Assembly (NCBI GenBank): GCA_900299245.1
Contig: OMJA01000328.1
Span: forward strand, 1-33,655
Reading direction: 5' to 3'
Source of the DNA: Nitrospiraceae bacterium
GTDB lineage: Bacteria > Nitrospirota > Nitrospiria > Nitrospirales > Nitrospiraceae
Length of the DNA: 33,655 bases
The notes beneath the pieces were generated by a model. It was not told the DNA's origin and searched no databases. It saw only the letters and a program-made list of their open reading frames with translations. Shown here piece by piece: positions 25,158-33,655 of this stretch. A program made the translations under genes and the position numbers. Numbering within the stretch: the first letter of the stretch is position 1; every line of letters starts with the position of its first letter.

Positions 25158-25295
25158 ATGTCTTTTACATCGCAGCAACCGTCAAATCTGAAAAAGAAGC
25201 GCGAGCATGGTTTTCGTAAGCGCATGAGCACGAAGAACGGACGGAAGGTTCTGGCCCGACGCCGTGCAAAGGGACGCGCGCGATTGGCGGTTTAG
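25158..25295 (+). CDS. rpmH: 50S ribosomal protein L34
   Basis: A 45-residue L34: very basic, with the family core [20 protein letters not shown] followed by [21 protein letters not shown] lies six to seven bases before the ATG. The length is normal for L34. It heads the rpmH-rnpA-yidD-yidC series that is conserved near the replication origin in most bacteria, and it has a perfect promoter upstream. A 189-base gap with a hairpin separates it from rnpA. Confidence 0.97.
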   Translation: MSFTSQQPSNLKKKREHGFRKRMSTKNGRKVLARRRAKGRARLAV

Positions 25296-25304
25296 CGACT
25301 CACT

Positions 25305-25322
25305 CTCGCAAATAGTTGCGAG
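25305..25322 (+). promoter_or_regulatory. Hairpin in the rpmH-rnpA gap
   Basis: CTCGCAA (25305-25311) pairs perfectly with TTGCGAG (25316-25322) around a four-base loop, ten bases after the rpmH stop. GC-rich sequence rather than a T-run follows, so it is more likely an attenuation, processing or mRNA-stabilising hairpin than a strict intrinsic terminator. It could make L34 mRNA more abundant than rnpA. Confidence 0.45.
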
Positions 25323-25484
25323 GCCGGCTCCGAATGCGCGTCTCGTTCGCACCGCATGAGTTCTTGCTCGTGTCGTCCGGAGCAGGCCCCGCCTGTCATT
25401 GCACCCCACGTGATTGGCTGTCTGCGCGATTCCCGCCGGTTACTGTCATCCAGAATTTAACCACAAGCCGGTGAGCGTCTTGAG

Positions 25485-25844
25485 ATGTCTCACTGCCGGG
25501 CCGACGCCATGTTTTTACGAGTCAGTCGCGATATTGAACGTGTCAAGCGTCTTGGGCGCCGAAGCTCGACGCAATGTTTCAATTTGCTCGCGACCCGAGC
25601 TGAGGGTTCCGTGAGCCAGGTTGGAATCGTCGTCGGCAGGCGATTTGGAAATGCTGTCAGGCGCAATCGATCTAAGCGGATTTTTCGTGAGCTTATTAGA
25701 GCTATTTACCCCGACTTGATATCCGGATACCATGTGCTCGTCTTTCCCAAGCGTGAAGCGTTGAGCCTTTCGTTTCAGGAACTCAAGGAGTTGTGGACGG
25801 CTACGCTTTCGAAACATCGACTCCTGAGCGCGAGGTCAAGCTAG
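25485..25844 (+). CDS. rnpA: Ribonuclease P protein component
   Basis: A 119-residue RnpA, the protein subunit that helps RNase P RNA remove 5' leaders from pre-tRNAs. The signature is GRRFGNAVRRNRSKRIFRELIR. The length equals that of the E. coli protein. The ATG at 25485 is preceded by an in-frame stop at 25458; an ATG at 25509 is a shorter alternative, and neither has a clear ribosome-binding site. yidD starts one base after its stop. Confidence 0.95.
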   Translation: MSHCRADAMFLRVSRDIERVKRLGRRSSTQCFNLLATRAEGSVSQVGIVVGRRFGNAVRRNRSKRIFRELIRAIYPDLISGYHVLVFPKREALSLSFQELKELWTATLSKHRLLSARSS

Positions 25845-25845
25845 C

Positions 25846-26058
25846 ATGCGCCGGATCCTGATGGGACTGATTCATGGATATCGCTATGTCATTTCTCCTT
25901 GGCTGGGTCCTGCTTGCCGGTTTGAGCCAACGTGTTCCCAATACGCCATTGATGCCATCAGCCAGCATGGGTGTATACAGGGTATCGGCTTAACCTTATG
26001 TCGACTGCTTAAATGCCATCCCTTTCATGCCGGAGGGTTCGATCCGGTCAAGAAATAG
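25846..26058 (+). CDS. yidD: Membrane protein insertion efficiency factor YidD
   Basis: 70 residues with the family hallmark: ISPWLGPACRFEPTCSQYAIDAI, the paired cysteines, and CHPFHAGGFDPV at the end. YidD is a small membrane-associated protein that assists YidC-dependent insertion. It lies between rnpA (one-base gap) and yidC (30-base gap), its usual place. Confidence 0.97.
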   Translation: MRRILMGLIHGYRYVISPWLGPACRFEPTCSQYAIDAISQHGCIQGIGLTLCRLLKCHPFHAGGFDPVKK

Positions 26059-26088
26059 GTCAACTTGTTTAAAAAGGTACGTATCTAG

Positions 26089-27756
26089 ATGATGGAAAAG
26101 CGTGTCATTGTTTTTTTAGTCCTGTCCCTGGCAATTATTTTCGGCTACGACTATGCCTTAAAAGAAATGGGCTGGCTGCCTCAGCCGCTGCCTGCGTCAG
26201 AATCTTCCGCAGCACCCGAGACAACACAGGCAATGTCATCGACTGATGCCTCGCCGGTATCGGCATCTCCCCCCGCCACTTCATCGCAAGCACCTGAACT
26301 GAGCCAAGCGTCGACGAACCAGGCGGAGCAACCTTCCCGGCCTTCCCCGACAGACGAGATAGTCATTATTGAAACCGACCTGTATCGCGCCAAGTTCTCG
26401 ACACGTGGCGCGACTCTCACAAGCTGGGAATTGAAGCGCTACCAACAGTCAGGCACTGATTCCGCGCCGGTCCAACTGGTCAGACAGGGATCGAAATTCA
26501 CCGGTCCTTTGGCTGTCCTCACCAGCGAGGCAGCATCGTCCAAAACATTGAATGATGGCCTTTATACCGTCTCCAAAGATTTTTCTAATCTGGACGGCGC
26601 GCATCCGACCGGCCATATGACATTCCAGCTTCATGATGAGGCCAAGAATCTGCTGTTTGAGAAAACTCTGACTTTCCACGCCGACAGTTACCTGGTCGAT
26701 ATCTCGATGAAAGGGAGCGATCTTACTGGTGATCTGACCGTAGGATTAGGGACGAATTTCGGAATTGTCGAATGGGGCGATGGCCTGATCGGGCAAATCG
26801 GCTCAGCCTCGCTGGTCGACGGGAAATCGGATAAGGACGCGCCGGAGTCAGAGGTGGAACGGAAAGGCGCAGTGCAGTGGCTGGCCCTGCAGGACAAATA
26901 TTTTCTCTCCGTGTTGATCCCAACCCAAGCCTCCTCGACTCTCGTAAAGAAAGAAGGGGACAAGCTGCTTTCTGGAGGCGTCCGTTTCCCGGCTCCATCA
27001 TCAGGGAATGCCTTAAAACTTCAGCTCTATGCCGGGCCTAAGGAATATGACACGCTCCGGGCGATGCAGATCGGGATCGAAGATACGATTGATTTCGGCT
27101 GGTTCGTATTCGGAAGCTGGGGAGTCGTCAAAGCCGTTGCCAAACCGATTTTCTATGTGCTCCGCTTCATCAATGACTTTACCCACAACTATGGCGTGAC
27201 CATTATCCTGCTCACAATGATGCTCAAGGTGCTCTTTGTGCCGCTCCAGTACAAGAGCTACAAATCCATGAAGCAGATGCAGGTCATTCAGCCGAAAGTC
27301 CTGGCGATACAGGAAAAGTTCAAAGACGATCGCGACCGGCTGAACAAGGAACTCATCAAACTTTACCGGGATCATAAAGTGAATCCGGTCGGGGGTTGTC
27401 TCCCGATGATTCTGCAAATGCCGGTGTTTGTGGCTCTTTTTAACATCCTCTATATGACGATTGACCTCCGGCAAGCGCCCTTCATGGCATGGCTCACGGA
27501 TCTGTCAGTGCAAGACCCCTATTATGTTCTGCCCATCATCATGGGCGTGACGATGGTCGTTCAGCAGAAGATCACCCCGACCACGATGGATCCTACGCAG
27601 GCAAAAATTATGTTGCTGCTTCCGGCGTTCATGACATTTCTTTTTATCAATTTCCCTGCTGGACTCGTGCTCTACTGGCTCACGAACAATGTACTGACGA
27701 TTTCACAACAATTGATTACCGATCGTGTCATTTTCGCGAATAGGCCTGTCCTCTAA
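26089..27756 (+). CDS. yidC: Membrane protein insertase YidC
   Basis: A 555-residue Gram-negative-type YidC/Oxa1 insertase. There is an N-terminal membrane helix (about residues 5-20), then a low-complexity Ser/Ala/Thr/Pro linker (about 36-85), the periplasmic beta-sandwich domain, and the C-terminal core of five helices (from about 345). The core contains KSMKQMQVIQPK, the coiled cytoplasmic loop KDDRDRLNKELIKLYRDHKVNPVGGCLPMILQMPVF, and LLLPAFMTFLFINFPAGLVLYW. It folds and inserts inner-membrane proteins with or without SecYEG. Two adjacent ATGs (26089 and 26092) are possible starts. No jag/khpB gene lies between yidC and mnmE, unlike many other genomes. Confidence 0.97.
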   Translation: MMEKRVIVFLVLSLAIIFGYDYALKEMGWLPQPLPASESSAAPETTQAMSSTDASPVSASPPATSSQAPELSQASTNQAEQPSRPSPTDEIVIIETDLYRAKFSTRGATLTSWELKRYQQSGTDSAPVQLVRQGSKFTGPLAVLTSEAASSKTLNDGLYTVSKDFSNLDGAHPTGHMTFQLHDEAKNLLFEKTLTFHADSYLVDISMKGSDLTGDLTVGLGTNFGIVEWGDGLIGQIGSASLVDGKSDKDAPESEVERKGAVQWLALQDKYFLSVLIPTQASSTLVKKEGDKLLSGGVRFPAPSSGNALKLQLYAGPKEYDTLRAMQIGIEDTIDFGWFVFGSWGVVKAVAKPIFYVLRFINDFTHNYGVTIILLTMMLKVLFVPLQYKSYKSMKQMQVIQPKVLAIQEKFKDDRDRLNKELIKLYRDHKVNPVGGCLPMILQMPVFVALFNILYMTIDLRQAPFMAWLTDLSVQDPYYVLPIIMGVTMVVQQKITPTTMDPTQAKIMLLLPAFMTFLFINFPAGLVLYWLTNNVLTISQQLITDRVIFANRPVL

Positions 27757-27821
27757 CCAGACCGTACGAGGACCGGCGAGTCAGGATTTTAGCGTTAGAG
27801 CAATTCCGCTGCGAAGTGGCC

Positions 27822-29258
27822 ATGAATAATTCGGGAGGGCCAGAAGACACGATCACCGCCGTCGCCACTCCTCCAGGAGAAGGCGGGATCGGAATCATAC
27901 GTATCAGCGGGCCCGACACCCTCTCGATCGCCAGCCGGTTTGTTGCTATTCGTTCGGGAATCCCTCTGAGCAGGATGGAATCACACCGACTGTACCTTGC
28001 GGATATTCTCGATGTACCGGCCGTTCCACCATCACAATTTCCCCCAACATCCCAAACTCCAATCGACGAAGCCCTTGTGGTGTATATGAGAGGGCCGCAC
28101 TCTTACACCGCTGAGGATGTAATTGAAATTCACGCGCATGGAAGTCAGGCCATCCTGGCCAGGATTTCGGAGATCAGCCTGCAAGCCGGCTGTCGTCTCG
28201 CCACTCCCGGAGAATTTACGAAACGCGCGTTTCTTAATGGCCGATTAGATCTCTCTCAAGCAGAGGGCGTCCTCGATACGATTAAGGCCACTTCCGAGCA
28301 GAGCCTGGCCGTCGCTCAACGTCATCTCCGGGGGGACCTTAAACGTGAGGTCGATACATTACGCGCTCGCCTTTTGGCGACATTGGCTCATCTTGAAGCG
28401 GGGATAGATTTCGTTGAGGAAGATATTGAATTTGTCGGTCGGGATGAGCTGAGAAAGGTGTTATCCGAGACAGCGGACGTGATTGAAGCGGCTCTGAATT
28501 CATCCAGGACCGGCCGAGTTCTGCGGGAAGGGGCGCGCGTCGTCATCGCAGGACGCCCAAATGTCGGCAAGTCGAGTCTACTTAACCGCTTACTCGGCGA
28601 GAGTCGTGCAATAGTTACAAATATTCCCGGGACAACCCGTGACCTGATTGAGGAAACCGTCCGATTAGATGGCTCCACAATATCTCTCACCGATACGGCC
28701 GGATTACGTGAAACCACAGATGACGTTGAGCGGGAAGGCATCCGCCGAACAAATGACGCCATACGTGATGCAGATCTTCTCATCATTCTTCTCGATGCCT
28801 CAGAAGTAGGTCATGCTGCCCAGCCGGTTGATCTTAGTCTGTTCAGGAATAGAAACTTCCTTGTCGCCTTGAACAAGATAGACCTGCTCTCACCGGGACG
28901 GTTGAAGCAGTTGCTCGTCGAATTAGCGCTACCCGAAGACATCTTCGTATTGCCCATCTCAACACTGACAGGTGAAGGACTCGCGGCATTACGTGATGGC
29001 ATCAAACAGCAAGCAGCACGCTGGACTTTGGAGCCTCTCCAAAGCGTCATGATTACGAATGTTCGGCATCAGGAGATTCTCCTCCGGTGCCGGGACTACC
29101 TCGCCAAGTCTCTTGAGTCCATAGAATCCGGTAATCCTCCGGAATGTGTGGCCGTGGATCTGCGGGGGGCCGCCGATGCGCTTGGAGAGATCACCGGCGC
29201 CATAACGTCAGATGATATTCTCAACCGTATCTTTTCAGAATTTTGCATCGGGAAGTGA
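27822..29258 (+). CDS. mnmE: tRNA modification GTPase MnmE
   Basis: A 478-residue MnmE (TrmE) that with MnmG installs the (carboxymethyl)aminomethyl group on wobble U34 of several tRNAs. The N-terminal tetrahydrofolate-binding domain begins [22 protein letters not shown]. The inserted G domain has G1 GRPNVGKSS (about 244-252), G2 in GTTRDL, G3 DTAGLRE (about 291-297) and G4 NKID. The C-terminus is FCIGK, with the cysteine typical of the family. The ATG 27822 is preferred over the GTG six bases upstream. It ends eight bases before mnmG. Confidence 0.96.
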   Translation: MNNSGGPEDTITAVATPPGEGGIGIIRISGPDTLSIASRFVAIRSGIPLSRMESHRLYLADILDVPAVPPSQFPPTSQTPIDEALVVYMRGPHSYTAEDVIEIHAHGSQAILARISEISLQAGCRLATPGEFTKRAFLNGRLDLSQAEGVLDTIKATSEQSLAVAQRHLRGDLKREVDTLRARLLATLAHLEAGIDFVEEDIEFVGRDELRKVLSETADVIEAALNSSRTGRVLREGARVVIAGRPNVGKSSLLNRLLGESRAIVTNIPGTTRDLIEETVRLDGSTISLTDTAGLRETTDDVEREGIRRTNDAIRDADLLIILLDASEVGHAAQPVDLSLFRNRNFLVALNKIDLLSPGRLKQLLVELALPEDIFVLPISTLTGEGLAALRDGIKQQAARWTLEPLQSVMITNVRHQEILLRCRDYLAKSLESIESGNPPECVAVDLRGAADALGEITGAITSDDILNRIFSEFCIGK

Positions 29259-29266
29259 CCGCCGCC

Positions 29267-31153
29267 ATGAGTCAGAGCTGTGATGTAATTGTGGTCGGTG
29301 GAGGACATGCGGGGTGCGAAGCCGCGCTGGCTGCAGCCCGTATGGGCGCCCGTACGCTCTTACTGACCATGGACAAATACCGCATTGCTCAAATGTCCTG
29401 CAATCCGGCCGTCGGGGGAATTGCCAAGGGACATTTGGTCAAAGAGATCGACGCCCTGGGCGGAGAAATGGGGCGGAATACCGACCAGGCCGGCATTCAA
29501 TTCAGATTTATCAACACGAGTAAAGGGCCTGCCGTCAGAGCGTTGCGCGCACAATGTGACAAGAAACTCTATCGTCTGGCGATGCAAGACACGTTGTCCG
29601 CAGAACCATGCCTTACTATTCGAGAAGGAACTGTCGACAGGCTTCTCGTATCCGGAATGAACATCACCGGAGTCGTGACAGGGGATGGGGCAACTCTCCA
29701 CGCGAGGGCGGTCATTCTCACTTCAGGTACTTTTCTTAAGGGATTAATCCACATCGGACTCAATCATTTTCCCGCCGGCCGCGCCGGAGAGGCTTCAGCG
29801 GAACACTTGTCCGACTGTATGCGCGACTTAGGATTTGAGCTGGGGCGCTTGAAGACCGGAACTCCTCCGCGGCTTGATCGAGACTCGATCGATTTTTCCG
29901 TCATGATCCCGCAACCTGGAGATAATCCGCCGGCGCCGTTTTCTCATCGGACCGACCGGATTGTCACACCTCAACTTCCTTGCCACTTGACCTACACAAG
30001 TAAGCAGACCCACGACATCATTCGAGATAATCTCGATCGATCTCCTCTCTATAGCGGGGTTATCGACTCAATCGGGCCACGCTACTGCCCATCGATTGAA
30101 GATAAAGTTGTGCGCTTTGCCGAACGAGAGCGTCACCAGATATTTATAGAACCAGAAGGAATTGATACAAAAGAGTTTTATCCGAATGGTATCTCTACGA
30201 GCCTTCCCGTTGATGTCCAAAGCGAGATTCTCCGGACAATACCAGGACTCGAGCATGCCAAAATGCTCAAGCCTGGCTATGCCATTGAATATGACTACTT
30301 TCCCCCTCGACAGCTCCATCCAACGCTCGAAACAAAACATGTTGCGGGGCTGTATCACGCCGGGCAAATCAATGGGACATCAGGCTATGAGGAGGCCGCT
30401 GCCCAAGGAATTATGGCAGGAATCAATGCGGCACTGAAGATCAGGGAGATGGAGCCGCTCATTCTTGATCGATCGCAAGCTTATATTGGTGTACTCATCG
30501 ATGATCTCATCACAAAAGATACCCATGAGCCATATCGCATGTTTACATCACGAGCCGAATATCGCCTCCTCCTAAGACACGGGAATGCCGATCTTCGCTT
30601 GATGGATATTGGCCACAAAATCGGGTTGATTTCAGAGCACAACTATAATCGGCTCCTCAAAAAGCGTGACGCTATTGCCGCGGAACTAGATCGATTGAGC
30701 GCAACCAGGCCTAAAATCACCGATGAGATTCGTACGCGATTGAATTGGTCCCATGTAGACGGACAACATTCCTCTCAAACCTTTGCCCAATTGCTCAAAC
30801 GGCAGGAATATACCTATCGCGATCTGTTAATGAGGTTTGACCTTTCAGTCGTAGAAGATGCTGAAATAACTGACGAAGTTGAGCTCGAAATAAAATATGA
30901 AGGATTTATTCGGAGACAGTTGCAGCAAATTGGACAATTCAAAAAGCTTGAATTGAAATCGATCCCTCAAGAATTCAATTATGTATCGGTTTCAGGGTTC
31001 TCACGTGAGGTACTTGAAAAGCTCACAAGAGTGAAGCCAGCAACGATTGGGCAAGCTTCTAGAATTTCCGGTGTCACACCAGCTGCTATTTCACTTCTCA
31101 TTGTTGCAATAGAAAAATTCAAACGACAGGGATCATCACCAACACGAGTTTGA
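29267..31153 (+). CDS. mnmG: tRNA uridine-5-carboxymethylaminomethyl enzyme MnmG
   Basis: A 628-residue FAD/NADH-dependent MnmG (GidA), partner of MnmE. The N-terminal dinucleotide-binding motif is [21 protein letters not shown]. Family motifs [14 protein letters not shown] (here [24 protein letters not shown]), [26 protein letters not shown] and the helical C-terminal domain ([11 protein letters not shown]) are present. The start at 29267 gives the standard length. The last quarter becomes noticeably AT-richer, leading into the AT-rich rsmG. Confidence 0.96.
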   Translation: MSQSCDVIVVGGGHAGCEAALAAARMGARTLLLTMDKYRIAQMSCNPAVGGIAKGHLVKEIDALGGEMGRNTDQAGIQFRFINTSKGPAVRALRAQCDKKLYRLAMQDTLSAEPCLTIREGTVDRLLVSGMNITGVVTGDGATLHARAVILTSGTFLKGLIHIGLNHFPAGRAGEASAEHLSDCMRDLGFELGRLKTGTPPRLDRDSIDFSVMIPQPGDNPPAPFSHRTDRIVTPQLPCHLTYTSKQTHDIIRDNLDRSPLYSGVIDSIGPRYCPSIEDKVVRFAERERHQIFIEPEGIDTKEFYPNGISTSLPVDVQSEILRTIPGLEHAKMLKPGYAIEYDYFPPRQLHPTLETKHVAGLYHAGQINGTSGYEEAAAQGIMAGINAALKIREMEPLILDRSQAYIGVLIDDLITKDTHEPYRMFTSRAEYRLLLRHGNADLRLMDIGHKIGLISEHNYNRLLKKRDAIAAELDRLSATRPKITDEIRTRLNWSHVDGQHSSQTFAQLLKRQEYTYRDLLMRFDLSVVEDAEITDEVELEIKYEGFIRRQLQQIGQFKKLELKSIPQEFNYVSVSGFSREVLEKLTRVKPATIGQASRISGVTPAAISLLIVAIEKFKRQGSSPTRV

Positions 31154-31200
31154 ACCATTCTCAAAACCTTTCCCTTGACCTCCCGTATTCATTCACGTAT

Positions 31201-31857
31201 GTGTTCCACGTGGAACAGAAGTCAGACATTCAATCATTACTATCATCCGCATCCTCTTCAATTGGAATCGATCTGACAGCCGAGCAGATCGGCAAGTTCA
31301 CGATCTATTTGAACCAATTAAAAGAATGGAACAAGACCACTAATCTAACAAGTATCGTCAAAGACGAAGAAATTGTAATCAAACACTTTATTGACTCGAT
31401 CGCAGCAGTAAATGCAGAGAACTTTACTAAAGAAAGCTTGATATTTGATATTGGAGCGGGAGCAGGTTTTCCAGGAATTCCTCTGAAAATAATACGCCCC
31501 GACCTCAGATTTGTTCTTGTTGAACCATCAAAGAAGAAATCCTCTTTTCTAAGATACATCGTTGGTCTGTTGAAACTTGAACATGTTGATATATTTGAAG
31601 GATCATTGGAAAACTTTACTGAAACCTTCGATGGGAGAGAGTCGGCAAACTACCTAGTGGCTAGGGGGATACGATTTGAATTCATTCTTGACCTCTCAAA
31701 ATCCATTTTAGCTAAAAATGGAATGATAATGTTGTTTCTTTCTGCTTTCGTCGATAAGTCAAAACTCACGCGCGAGACAATGATCGTCAAAGAATATCCA
31801 TTTGAACTTCCAATGGGATATGGAACAAGAGTTATTACATGCCTGTCTCAATCATAG
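31201..31857 (+). CDS. rsmG: 16S rRNA (guanine527-N7)-methyltransferase RsmG
   Basis: About 218 residues if started at the GTG 31201. The RsmG core is clear: LNQLKEWNKTTNLTSI, HFIDSI, the SAM motif FDIGAGAGFPGIPLKI, and VEPSKKKSSFLR. It methylates N7 of G527 in 16S rRNA. The start is uncertain: TTG 31150 overlaps the mnmG stop, GTG 31201 is one base before a parS site, and GTG 31210 is inside it. Alignment length to E. coli RsmG favours the latter two. The gene is much AT-richer than its neighbours (for example about 33% GC at 31321-31380). It sits between two parS sites. Confidence 0.92.
   Translation: MFHVEQKSDIQSLLSSASSSIGIDLTAEQIGKFTIYLNQLKEWNKTTNLTSIVKDEEIVIKHFIDSIAAVNAENFTKESLIFDIGAGAGFPGIPLKIIRPDLRFVLVEPSKKKSSFLRYIVGLLKLEHVDIFEGSLENFTETFDGRESANYLVARGIRFEFILDLSKSILAKNGMIMLFLSAFVDKSKLTRETMIVKEYPFELPMGYGTRVITCLSQS
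31202..31217. promoter_or_regulatory. parS: parS site 1 (ParB-binding centromere)
   Basis: The 16-base perfect palindrome TGTTCCACGTGGAACA matches the bacterial parS consensus around the CACGTG core and differs from the B. subtilis form only at the symmetric T/C positions. It overlaps the probable start of rsmG and lies 1.5 kb from parB. ParB binds such sites as a CTP-loaded clamp that then spreads. Confidence 0.92.
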
Positions 31858-31871
31858 TGACTGATAGAACT

Positions 31872-31887
31872 GGTTCCACGTGGAACA
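31872..31887. promoter_or_regulatory. parS: parS site 2 (ParB-binding centromere)
   Basis: GGTTCCACGTGGAACA is identical to site 1 except for the first base. It sits in the 63-base gap between the rsmG stop and the parA start, 655 bases after site 1. Its place in the parA leader allows ParB autoregulation of parAB. Confidence 0.92.
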
Positions 31888-31920
31888 TGATCCATAAAAA
31901 TGCGATCAAAAGGATCATCA

Positions 31921-32697
31921 ATGGTTAGGATAGTCGCGGTTGCGAACCAAAAGGGAGGAGTTGGAAAAACAACCACCTCCGTAAACCTTTCAGCAGCCAT
32001 CGCACTTCAAGGAAAATCCGTCTTACTGATTGATCTTGACCCTCAAGGTAATGCGACGAGTGGGGTAGGGATTGATCCAAGATCCTTGCAGAAATCTATA
32101 TATAACTGCTTAATAAAACAGGATACTTGCGAGAATATCATTCAAAAAACCAGCGTCAACGGTCTAGCAGTTTTGCCGTCGAATGCAGATCTCGCAGGTG
32201 CTGAAATTGAGCTTGCCAATGTCGAAGGGCGCGAGCAGCATCTCCGAGACGCGATCAAAGGCATTCAAAATAATTACGATGTCATTGTGTTGGATTGCCC
32301 ACCAGCGCTTGGCATTCTCACGATCAATGCTCTTGCCGCTGCGAAATCTGTCATTATTCCGGTGCAATGCGAGTATTACGCGATGGAAGGACTCTCAAGA
32401 TTGATCGGCAGCATCGAGCGCGTGAAACAATCCATCAATCTCGATCTCTCAATAGAAGGAATCGTGCTGACGATGTTCGACGCTCGCAACACATTGGCTC
32501 GCCAGGTATCAGAACAAGTCCGCAGTCATTTTGGAAACAAGGTGTACCAATCCGTCATTCCACGAAATGTCACCCTGGCGGAGGCGCCAAGCTACGGCCG
32601 TCCAGGTATTCTCTACAACGCCGGCTCATCGGGCTCACAAGCCTATCTTTCACTCGCAAAGGAGTTCATCGACCATGGAGAAAAAAGCACTAGGTAG
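31921..32697 (+). CDS. parA: Chromosome partitioning ATPase ParA (Soj)
   Basis: A 258-residue ParA/Soj. It has the deviant Walker A motif KGGVGKTTTS (11-20) with the signature lysine, the A' motif LLIDLDPQGNATSG (about 37-50), and Walker B VIVLDCPPALG. There is no N-terminal helix-turn-helix, so it is the short chromosomal type. The start at 31921 is supported by AAGGA seven bases upstream; an upstream ATG at 31900 is less likely. ParA forms ATP-dependent dimers on the nucleoid that move ParB-parS complexes. Its 3' end overlaps parB by 23 bases. Confidence 0.97.
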   Translation: MVRIVAVANQKGGVGKTTTSVNLSAAIALQGKSVLLIDLDPQGNATSGVGIDPRSLQKSIYNCLIKQDTCENIIQKTSVNGLAVLPSNADLAGAEIELANVEGREQHLRDAIKGIQNNYDVIVLDCPPALGILTINALAAAKSVIIPVQCEYYAMEGLSRLIGSIERVKQSINLDLSIEGIVLTMFDARNTLARQVSEQVRSHFGNKVYQSVIPRNVTLAEAPSYGRPGILYNAGSSGSQAYLSLAKEFIDHGEKSTR

Positions 32698-33523
32698 AGG
32701 ACTTGATGCCTTGCTGCCGACCGGTCAGCCGATAGCTCCGACGAACGCAGCGGAAGTTCACCAGATCAGGATTGATGCGATTGTGCCGAATCGCTATCAG
32801 CCCCGGCAAATCTTTCATCCCGCCGAACTCGCTGAACTCGCTGCGTCGATAAAAGAAAGCGGCCTGCTGCAGCCGATCCTGGTCCGTCGCAAAGGCGACG
32901 GCATCTACGAACTCATTTCCGGCGAACGCCGATGGCGAGCAACCAAGGAAGCCGGCCTCAATACGATTCAAGCCGTCGTACGCAATTGCAGCGATCAAGA
33001 AGCGATCCTCTTTGCGCTGGTAGAAAATCTCCAGCGTGAAGACCTTAATCCGATGGAAACCGCCAGAGCCTATTCAAGAATGATGAATGAATTCGGACTC
33101 ACGCACGACGGCATCGCGCAGAAGGTCGGTCGTGACCGGTCCTCGGTGGCAAATTCCGTACGTCTCCTCAACCTTCATCCGGATGTACAAACCCTGGTCG
33201 AGTCCGGAACGCTGTCAGCTGGACATGCCAAAGCTCTGCTTGGCCTCGATGCACCAAGCACACAGTGCAGCATAGCCAAGACCGTGGCAGCAAAAGCTCT
33301 GTCTGTCCGGGAAACCGAACGGCTGGTGAACGCATCGGGAAGCTCCAAAAATAAAACGAAAAAAGCTCCTCAAGTTACGGCGTGGACCGACGTCGAATCC
33401 CGGCTGCAAAAACGCTTAGGAACCAGGGTAACGATCGAACCAGGCAAAAAGGGCGGGAAAATCGTAATCCATTACTTTTCAGCTCCGGAACTCGACGGCA
33501 TTATTGAAAATCTTCTCTCCTGA
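32675..33523 (+). CDS. parB: Chromosome partitioning protein ParB (Spo0J)
   Basis: A 282-residue ParB. The N-terminus KKALGRGLDALL is the ParA-interacting segment. The CTPase/ParB-N domain includes VPNRYQPRQIF, ESGLLQPILVR, GERRWRA (83-89) and ENLQREDLNPMETARAY (117-133). The helix-turn-helix that reads parS is at about 144-165 (GIAQKVGRDRSSVANSVRLL). A Lys/Ser linker and a C-terminal dimerisation domain (about 235-282) complete it. AAAGGAG precedes the ATG by ten bases inside the end of parA. Both parS sites lie within 1.5 kb. Confidence 0.97.
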   Translation: MEKKALGRGLDALLPTGQPIAPTNAAEVHQIRIDAIVPNRYQPRQIFHPAELAELAASIKESGLLQPILVRRKGDGIYELISGERRWRATKEAGLNTIQAVVRNCSDQEAILFALVENLQREDLNPMETARAYSRMMNEFGLTHDGIAQKVGRDRSSVANSVRLLNLHPDVQTLVESGTLSAGHAKALLGLDAPSTQCSIAKTVAAKALSVRETERLVNASGSSKNKTKKAPQVTAWTDVESRLQKRLGTRVTIEPGKKGGKIVIHYFSAPELDGIIENLLS

Positions 33524-33560
33524 CCGTTGTACTGCTCACGCCTCTGCATAATCGCTTGCT

Positions 33561-33588
33561 GAGAAAAGGCATATTTGTTGCTTTTCTC
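33561..33588 (+). terminator. Possible terminator hairpin after parB
   Basis: GAGAAAA at 33561 pairs with TTTTCTC ending at 33588, extended inward by GCA/TGC with one bulged base. It lies about 40 bases after the parB stop. The stem is AT-rich and no T-run follows, so its terminator function is uncertain. Beyond it an AGGAG near the window edge may serve a following gene. Confidence 0.35.
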
Positions 33589-33655
33589 TCAACTAACGCT
33601 AAATATCTTCCCTAGACACTCCGATACAGCACCTAACAGGAGTCAACCCGTCACC

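Noticed and set aside
30997..31012. A third parS-like palindrome (core CTCACGTGAG) inside mnmG
   Set aside because: Only the CACGTG core and a few flanking positions fit (about 8 of 16 to the local parS, 10 of 16 to the B. subtilis form). It is probably a chance palindrome in coding sequence.
1..33655. Mobile elements, CRISPR arrays, toxin-antitoxin or defence genes
   Set aside because: No transposase, integrase, direct-repeat array or recognised defence domain was seen on either strand. The tRNA-Gly at the left edge shows no duplicated 3' end that would indicate an integrated island in this window.

Overview
The window is a bacterial chromosome segment, moderately GC-rich except for an AT-rich stretch around 30.9-32.3 kb. 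The gene set is a Gram-negative one: lipoproteins with clear lipoboxes, a ChaN-type haem-binding lipoprotein, a YbbA/YbbP-like ABC pair, and a TgpA/DUF58/MoxR cluster. The overall content and style resemble Nitrospira (phylum Nitrospirota). That assignment is an inference from memory and no marker gene here proves it. I see no insertion sequences, prophage genes, CRISPR arrays or rRNA genes.

Layout. 0-1.1 kb: tRNA-Gly(GCC), then a short threonine/serine dehydratase. 1.2-6.9 kb, minus strand: the moxR-DUF58-tgpA operon, with an orphan methyltransferase-like gene upstream. 7.0-9.4 kb, plus strand: ChaN-like lipoprotein, SWIM zinc-finger/coiled-coil protein, and a 63-residue exported membrane peptide with its own promoter and terminator. 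9.4-13.6 kb: a TesA-like esterase divergent from a YbbA/YbbP-like ABC transporter; these three genes commonly occur together. 13.6-14.05 kb: a zinc-ribbon PilZ protein. 14.2-21.2 kb, minus strand: pgi-pgl-glk-rpiA followed by an M1 aminopeptidase, a central carbon operon. 21.3-24.4 kb, minus strand: an envelope operon with a DUF4398-type lipoprotein, two L,D-transpeptidases and a third protein that looks like a catalytically dead L,D-transpeptidase. 24.5-24.7 kb: a small exported Ala/Pro- and Lys-rich protein.

At about 24.74-25.16 kb transcription switches from leftward to rightward. From there runs the classic origin-proximal series rpmH-rnpA-yidD-yidC-mnmE-mnmG-rsmG-parA-parB. Two near-identical parS palindromes flank rsmG: one overlaps its probable start and the other sits just before parA. 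Together with ParA and ParB they form a complete chromosome-segregation module, so the replication origin is probably near, although I found no DnaA-box cluster inside the window.

The most interesting items are the L,D-transpeptidase operon with its cysteine-free paralogue, the parS site that overlaps both a promoter-like element and the start region of rsmG, the orphan SWIM/coiled-coil protein, and the self-contained 63-residue peptide gene.
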